Below, piece after piece: positions 58,223 to 64,000 of a DNA stretch of 64,000 nucleotides. The stretch is from Mauremys mutica. Lineage: Eukaryota > Chordata > Testudines > Geoemydidae. How positions within the stretch are numbered: position 1 is the first letter of the stretch; each line of letters starts with the position of its first letter. The notes below the pieces were generated by a model. The model did not search any database. It saw nothing but the letters and a program-made list of their open reading frames with translations, and had not been told where the DNA came from. The stretch spans positions 51,234,524 to 51,298,523 of the forward strand of contig NC_059082.1 in the NCBI RefSeq assembly GCF_020497125.1, read 5' to 3'. The position numbers and the translations under genes are program-made.

Positions 58223-61200
58223 CTCTAAACTACCAGTGGTTTCACAAAAAGATTTTTAATAGCAAAGACTATGTAATATTTCTAGGATACCATACATCCT
58301 CTCCAAATGGAAAATACTTCTGGAAGCCACAAACTTTAATCAAAGGAAGGTTAATAGTGAAAAAGCACGACATAGAAGTTTAATAAAAGAACAGAGAGAG
58401 GTAGAGGTGTGAGCAGACAGAAACAAGGTTAAAACTGAAAGACACCTGAAAGGACTAGTCAGCCACGTGGCAAAGATTGATACTGCTTGTCAAGCAAATG
58501 GCCTGGACCCAGAGAGGTGCCGAGTGCCATTGCAGTCAATGAGAGCAGTTACCGTGGCTCAGCAACTCTGTAACTCCCAACATTGACTTCAAGGGGAGCT
58601 TCAGAAGTCCAACGTGTCTCAGGATCAGGCTGTAAAGTTCCAAATTTAAATTCTGTGCAGTATTCCCAAACCTCCACATATCCTTACAGACCACACAACT
58701 CCTTCTAATAAATCATCTCTGAATGCTTGAAACCCATTTTAATTTGAGTAATGACATTTTGAAGACTTCTTTCCTCCCTCTAGGGTTGACTCCGTTCAGT
58801 GAAGATCATTACTTCACAGCGGCAGCTACTATAGTTGGTAGTGCTTTACAAACTAGGGGTGCTGGGCAGCTGCAAAAGGGTGACTGGAAAAAGCGAAACA
58901 TCCATTGCAATCACAAAGCGTGAGAGGGGATTCTCATCTTAAAAAAAACAAAACCAAACAAAAATAAAATAGAAAATCTAAAAATAATTTGCTTCTGGAA
59001 TTTGATCTCAAACTGAAGCGCCAAAGGAGTATTTTTATTAGTTCATAGCCCATCACAGACACAGAAGGAAGAAGCAATTCACCCTTTGGGTGGCTCACTA
59101 CACCTAATAAGTTTGTCAGATTGATCTGTATTAATAAAAACTAACGTGCTAAAATGGGAAACCTCATTGGCCAACAAGCATATATAAAAATACCTGCCCA
59201 TGGGCAGGTCCCCCCATCACCACCTTATTGATAGTATTTTTGAAATAGTGTTTTAATCACACTTCAGAAAATGAAGTTATATACTAGACTACCTGCCCAT
59301 TGGGTGGGTGAAGGAACCCCTGGCCGTTGGGCTCCCAACCTACACGCAGCATGCTGACAGCCCAGGGTCACCACACTGACTGTCATATGTTGCAGCTTAC
59401 ATGAACACATTGCTACCCTCTCCCATCTTTTGGTACAGTCACTTAACATTGCCCATGTAGGGTCTGTTCAGTGCTTACAACAGAAAGAATGTTGTTAGTT
59501 AAGAAATACAGCGCTGGAGCTTTTTATTTCAATTACCAATTACCAGTCATTTTTCAGCAATGAGTGCTTCAGTGCAGCTCTTTTGTAACTGCATGAACGT
59601 ACCAGGGAGTGGGCAGGAACTCAATACAAGTAGTCACAAACACAAAGCATCTGTTAAAGGCGAAGTGTCAATATACCCTAACGTTCCCTTCATTAGCTTA
59701 AGCTTCTGATGAACCTTCTGGCGCAGGATTCCATGAACTATAGCAGACAGCTGTGATGTTACTGTTCCCACTTAGAGAAGCTGGTAACATGGAACTGGTG
59801 ATTGGAGACATGATTGTTTATTACACAAACTGCTTCTTGTATCAAACAGCTCAGCAAAAAAAAATCAGTCTAAACCATTACATCCTCCAGTTCATTTCAA
59901 CAAAAGCCAGCTTCACCAAACCTGGTTACATAGGGATGTTGTTTAGGAAAACAGAATGTTATTCTTGGAGAAAATTCAAAATAGGGGACTTATTGACAAT
60001 GCACATCTGGACAAAAAACCAGAAAGGGGTGGGGGGGAAGGCCTACAGTTTAGTGACACATTAGGGTACAGGGTACTACTTCTGATGGCATCTTCTGCCA
60101 TGATCTGGGACTTATATGGCCTTCACTTTAATCTCTCTTCTTTGGAAGCCCCTCTAAAGGGTACACAGAGTAGCGGTGAGCACTATCAGGGTAATCCACA
60201 TCCTTCTCCGCCAAAAGGAGGATGCTGTGATGCAGAACATTATAGGGAGGGGATCAAAGCTGGGCAGATCACCAGGGCTATGGGGGCTCATATGGAAAGG
60301 AGATCACATTTGGACACTGCATGGAAAGTAATAAAAATGCTACATCAGGATCATGAATCTTAGTTTAAAATGTGCCTCCCAAATGGAAGCTACTTATCTT
60401 GGGATTGTTGCTAACCCTAGAATCCAGAAGCTAAGATCATCTCTGTTGTCTGATATTGTTTCACCGGGGATTTTAGCAAATAAGTGGTGTCCTCTCTACT
60501 GCAATTAAAAACACCGTATATGTGAATTTCACAAGACCTTTTCCTTTTCAGACCAATAGAGTCCTGAATTGCCTACTGAGTTTTAATCAGGCTTTGTGAA
60601 TCTTGTGAAACAGACATCTGGCAAGTCAGATAGTTATGAAGGGCTTTTACAGTTATTTAAAAAAAAAGAAAAAAAGCTCAAATGTGTTTCCTTGGTGGAG
60701 CCACTCTAGGTGCCATTATCCTAAAGAGAAACAATCATGTTATATTCCCCAGCAATTTCAGGGTTATCATATTGGCAATGGTATTTTATACTCCCATTCC
60801 ACAAAATTATTGTTTCTGCAAGACAAAATATGGACTTTCCAACAGTTAAAAGCCCACTAAGGGTTTTTTCTAGTTATTTATTTCCACAGGAAACCTCTAT
60901 TCAGATGCAGCAGTGGGTCAGCATCAAGGAACTCTTCTTAATTTTTACTCTGCTTTCTAGCTGAATCATTTATTCACAAAACACAAAAAGTATTCATGAA
61001 ACACACCAGCCCTATGGCCAGCCCTATGGCCAGCAAGCCCCCAAGTGTATCCACTGCACTACATTGCTTCATCTGCCATTGATACTGGCTTCAACAGAGA
61101 AAGCTGCATTAGCTAGTGCAAACTAACTAACTTACCACATGCAAGTCATAAAAGGAAAATTTTTGAATCAAGAGGCATCAGCGAAGGCAGGGTGCTAGTT

Positions 61201-61556
61201 TTCTCTAACAAAAGGTTTTGGTATTAATCACGCTTCTCACAGAAAAAGAAACATGACTTTTTCCCTGATGCATGTGAAACTGAAACCCCCTCCCTTCCCC
61301 ACCCCCATTCCCCCAACTGCTACTGGAGCTATGAGCATCTTTGATCGGGGCAATGAAGGGTTGCTCTGAAAATCAACTTGGCAAGAGGTTTTTAACTTCA
61401 GAAGTGACTAGCCAATTGTATTCAACTTGACAGGATTCCCTCTGTGAACCAGTTTGACATATAAAACTAAAGGAAATCCCACATGTGCAAAGCCTGGTTA
61501 AAAATGCTATGCAAAGGAAGTAGCTACAATACTGCCAGTACTAGGTATGATATTAC

Positions 61557-61733
61557 CTGGGAGAAAGGAAAGAGGAGCTGCTAAAGCTGGTTTCTCCGTT
61601 ACACAGGCTGTCTGAGAACAAATCTGCTTCATTCCCTTCTCCGTAATCCTCGAAGTGCTCCTCCCCACTAATTACGGTAACGATGGAGTGATTGTTGAGG
61701 TCTGAGCTCAAGGGTAGGTCATGTGGGTTGGAT
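61557..61733 (-). CDS. RAB11FIP3: RAB11FIP3 exon a (first exon in window, 177 bp)
   Basis: Exon a has acceptor ...ctctgatag and donor CCCAG|GTAATA. It is read with one leading base completing a codon and two trailing bases (phase-symmetric). It encodes window residues 1-58, including the acidic stretch SIVTVISGEEHFEDYGEG, which I recognise as a conserved block of FIP3 between the EF-hands and the coiled coil. It is followed by a serine-rich tail (SFSSSSFLSP). No other coding exon could be found between 61734 and 64000, so the preceding exon lies outside the window. Confidence 0.9.
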
Positions 61734-64000
61734 CTATCAGAGCAAAGAGTAAAAGAAAGGTGTTAAAATGTTGCTAAGGTAGTTACCATTCCAAAGGTGC
61801 ATATTACACCCACAATTCCAATTGTGCTTATTACACGCCAATTCAGGATAAAGGAGTAATTCTTTTGGAAAGTGGAAGGCTACAGCATAATTTGTACAGT
61901 ACTTGGACCCTGGAAGGCGCAACACAAGTGCTCTGTGAAAGTTTGTACCAACAGGCTGTCATGTCCTCAAGGTGGGCACCAAAGTAAATGCAACAAACCT
62001 GTCTCAGAAGTACCATGAAACTTGGCATAGTAAAACTGGTGAGATGACGTATAATTTGGTCAGTAAAACCGAGGGTGAAGTTGTCACAGAGTCAGTGGGC
62101 CAGTGCTCTGGAACTACTCCACATGAAGCCAGTCAGGACTCTGGTGTAGCATGCCTCCTCTCTCTGAGCATTCTGTCACCAGGGCAAGAAGCATACACAG
62201 CTTTGACCTTCCTGGGTCGGACCTTGGGCATTCAGCATCCCCTTCCTCCCCCTGTGCGGCTTCTGGAGAAGCCAGAGGGCCCTGCACTCCAACTCCTGTA
62301 GTCAGCAAGTGACTCTCAAACCCTTCTGTTCTACATACTGGCTATTAGGTGACAGGAATACAGCGTAGAACAGAGCTTGCCATCACAGAAATCAGTGACT
62401 TTCAGCCAAGTCCATCTTGGGGAGTCCTGGGCTAGACGGCTTGGACTCCCCATCTTCCAGTCCCCCAAGCAGACTGCCCAGCTTCCAGCGATCCATCCCC
62501 CAACACTCCAGTTGCTCCTCCTCCTCCCCTTTGTCCTGCTTCACGGGCAAAAGGTGCCACCTGGTTGCACCCCCCTCCTGGGTCTCAGGTTATGAAAGGT
62601 AACGCCATAGCATACTTGCAGACCGCTAGGCAGCCTCACCTGCCCTGAGGGTCTCAGCACAAATCACATACCCAATTCCCACCACTGAAATATTGGTGCA
62701 GTACACAGGGAAAGGGAGGTACACACAATATTAGGATAGGACAGTAAGACTCACATGCAACACAAGATTAATAAAACCCCACTTCGTCACAGAAGTATGC
62801 TCAGCTAGCTGGGCAGAGAAAACAAAGCTAAATGATTCCTGAGTTAACACCATGCAGTTAAGTTATACAGTCAGCTGACATCTACACATTAGTCTGTTAT
62901 TTCACTTAGTGCTGTGTAATCCTATTAAGAGCCCAGTACTGGGGTTTAACTAGTCAGTGGCACAGATCCTCATTGGTTGCACAAGGCAGCTATTCAAAAC
63001 ATCAAAGTTTCCTTTAAGTCAGCCACTAACCGAAATAGCCCTCTACAGGTTTCCACTGCAAAATGTTTTAAGCAGTCAGGTGGATAAAAACGGGGAGGTA
63101 TGGCTGCTTTTTTACACGGTTTTGACATCAGATTCACAAGTGACGTCTGTATTAGCATATTAAGCCCTTATCTAAATATGCATAAGATTCATCGCTGATA
63201 TCCCACTATCATCAATCATTAAAAACATCCTGCTTTACATAACACTTTTCATCTTCGACCCATTGTACAAATATTAACTCGTTACATCATTGATTACATA
63301 CTAATTTATGGAAAATCTCGTGGAACTGGAATGCAGAGTTTTTATGCAATTCTAGAGAAAATAGGGGATTGTAAGAGTCGACCACTGCAGAAAGTCTAAG
63401 ATGGAACCAAAGTTTCGTTCCAAGCAGACGCTGCTATTCAGACTAACCGCATAAAGAAAAAAGTACCCAGGCACTACCATCCTTTCTTGATTCCAATGAC
63501 AATCAGAGAACCTGTTGTTTAAAAAATTCTGCTATTTATGAGGACGTGGCTTATTTCCTTATCCACTTGCTAAAGAAAAAAAATGTATCATCCCAACAAT
63601 ATTAAATCTAATGAAAAAAGTTATAGATAAGCCATTTAAGACAAAAATATACAGCATTTAAGAGACTTCAGCCTTACTCTGCTAATAAAAGTTTTCCATC
63701 CATGCAGAAGCGAGTCTGACAGCAGATAAATTCAGCTTCAACTTGCTGGGAATCTGGACACCTTCCTACACACTAAGGAAGTGCAGTCAAATCTCTAACT
63801 AGGTCCATCAAAAATGATGCTTTCAAGCCTCAAAGTTTTTAGGCATGTCTTTCATCCACAAGGTAAATACATAAACAGAGGCTGCTGGGTTGATGCTCAG
63901 GGCCCCTCCTTTACAAATGAGAGAGGGCACTCTACCCATCAAGAAAGCAACACAGGCCAGAACAAAGCAGAGGAAAGATTATTTACAAAACAAAAAAAAC
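61734..64000 (-). other. RAB11FIP3 intron upstream of exon a
   Basis: The intron extends beyond the window. The open frames here (up to 109 codons at 61972-62301) have no family signature and no splice-compatible conserved block. Confidence 0.55.

Larger units (their letters stand above)
56785..61556 (-). other. RAB11FIP3 intron a-b
   Basis: At 4.8 kb, the intron contains the palindromic retroposon (57632-57870) and an amniote repeat at 58097-58222. A short perfect palindrome, cctgcccatgggcagg, sits at 59192-59207. No further in-phase exon is visible. Confidence 0.75.
27230..61733 (-). other. RAB11FIP3: RAB11FIP3 locus, 3' portion (11 coding exons plus 3' UTR)
   Basis: This is the span of the host gene visible in the window. 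Eleven exons with consensus splice borders join in one frame of 438 codons plus stop, with one leading base belonging to a split codon of an unseen upstream exon. The product is a class II Rab11 effector. The family forms parallel coiled-coil homodimers on recycling endosomes, binds Rab11 and Arf GTPases through the C-terminus, and works in endosome positioning and cytokinesis. Only the linker, coiled coil and Rab-binding domain are present here; the N-terminal EF-hand exons must lie beyond 64000. I prefer FIP3 over its paralogue FIP4 because the C-terminus reads YIDRIIVAIMETNPSILEVK, which I recall as FIP3, whereas FIP4 ends in a YMDK...LEIKH form. This paralogue choice comes from memory and was not aligned. 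Confidence 0.88.

Noticed and set aside
27230..61733. RAB11FIP4 as the identity of the host gene
   Set aside because: The two paralogues share the Rab-binding domain, but the YIDR...METNPSILEVK ending, the SCxPCLKA coiled-coil segment and the SIVTVISGEEHFEDYGEG block fit my memory of FIP3. An alignment to both proteins would settle it.
1..64000. CRISPR arrays, tRNA or rRNA genes, bacterial-type promoters or operons
   Set aside because: None were seen. The regular repeats are microsatellites or transposon arms, and the DNA is eukaryotic with spliced genes.

Overview
The window is nuclear DNA from a sauropsid vertebrate, most likely a turtle. It is intron-rich and littered with CR1 LINE copies, hAT-type and other short inverted-repeat DNA transposons, and a DIRS1-type tyrosine-recombinase retrotransposon. 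There are no bacterial-style operons, no ribosome binding sites, and almost no long open reading frame outside the transposons. The turtle assignment rests on recognising repeat families and was not tested by a database search.

The only host protein-coding gene I can support lies on the minus strand from about 61.7 kb down to about 27.2 kb. It is the 3' two thirds of RAB11FIP3 (Rab11 family-interacting protein 3), represented by eleven coding exons. All eleven have GT/AG borders and their phases join into one 438-codon frame. That frame ends in the C-terminal Rab11/Arf-binding amphipathic helix (FIP-RBD). The 5' exons, which in the family encode the proline-rich N-terminus and EF-hands, lie beyond position 64000. 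The 3' UTR seems to run to a poly(A) signal at 27243-27248.

Layout: 0-3.4 kb is noncoding DNA with a GC-rich hAT MITE at 1981-2292. 3.4-6.54 kb is a decayed minus-strand CR1 LINE with an esterase-type ORF1 relic, endonuclease and reverse transcriptase remnants. 6.8-12.1 kb is a run of short DNA transposons, including a hAT element with long inverted ends and a transposase relic (8150-9522). 12.8-13.55 kb is an extremely C-rich degenerate repeat. 16.0-17.0 kb is a nonautonomous transposon starting CAGTAACTCC. 17.63-23.83 kb is a nearly complete minus-strand DIRS retrotransposon carrying gag, RT-RNase H and tyrosine recombinase between inverted terminal repeats. 23.8-27.2 kb has no recognisable gene. 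27.2-64 kb is RAB11FIP3, whose introns hold MITEs, a 1.5-kb CR1 copy, a second copy of the GC-rich hAT MITE and a 188-bp near-perfect palindrome.

The transposons are independent of the host gene. The DIRS element is the most intact mobile element: only three homopolymer indels interrupt its frames, its recombinase is unbroken, and its ORF1 carries a long Arg/Ser-rich domain resembling those of splicing factors.
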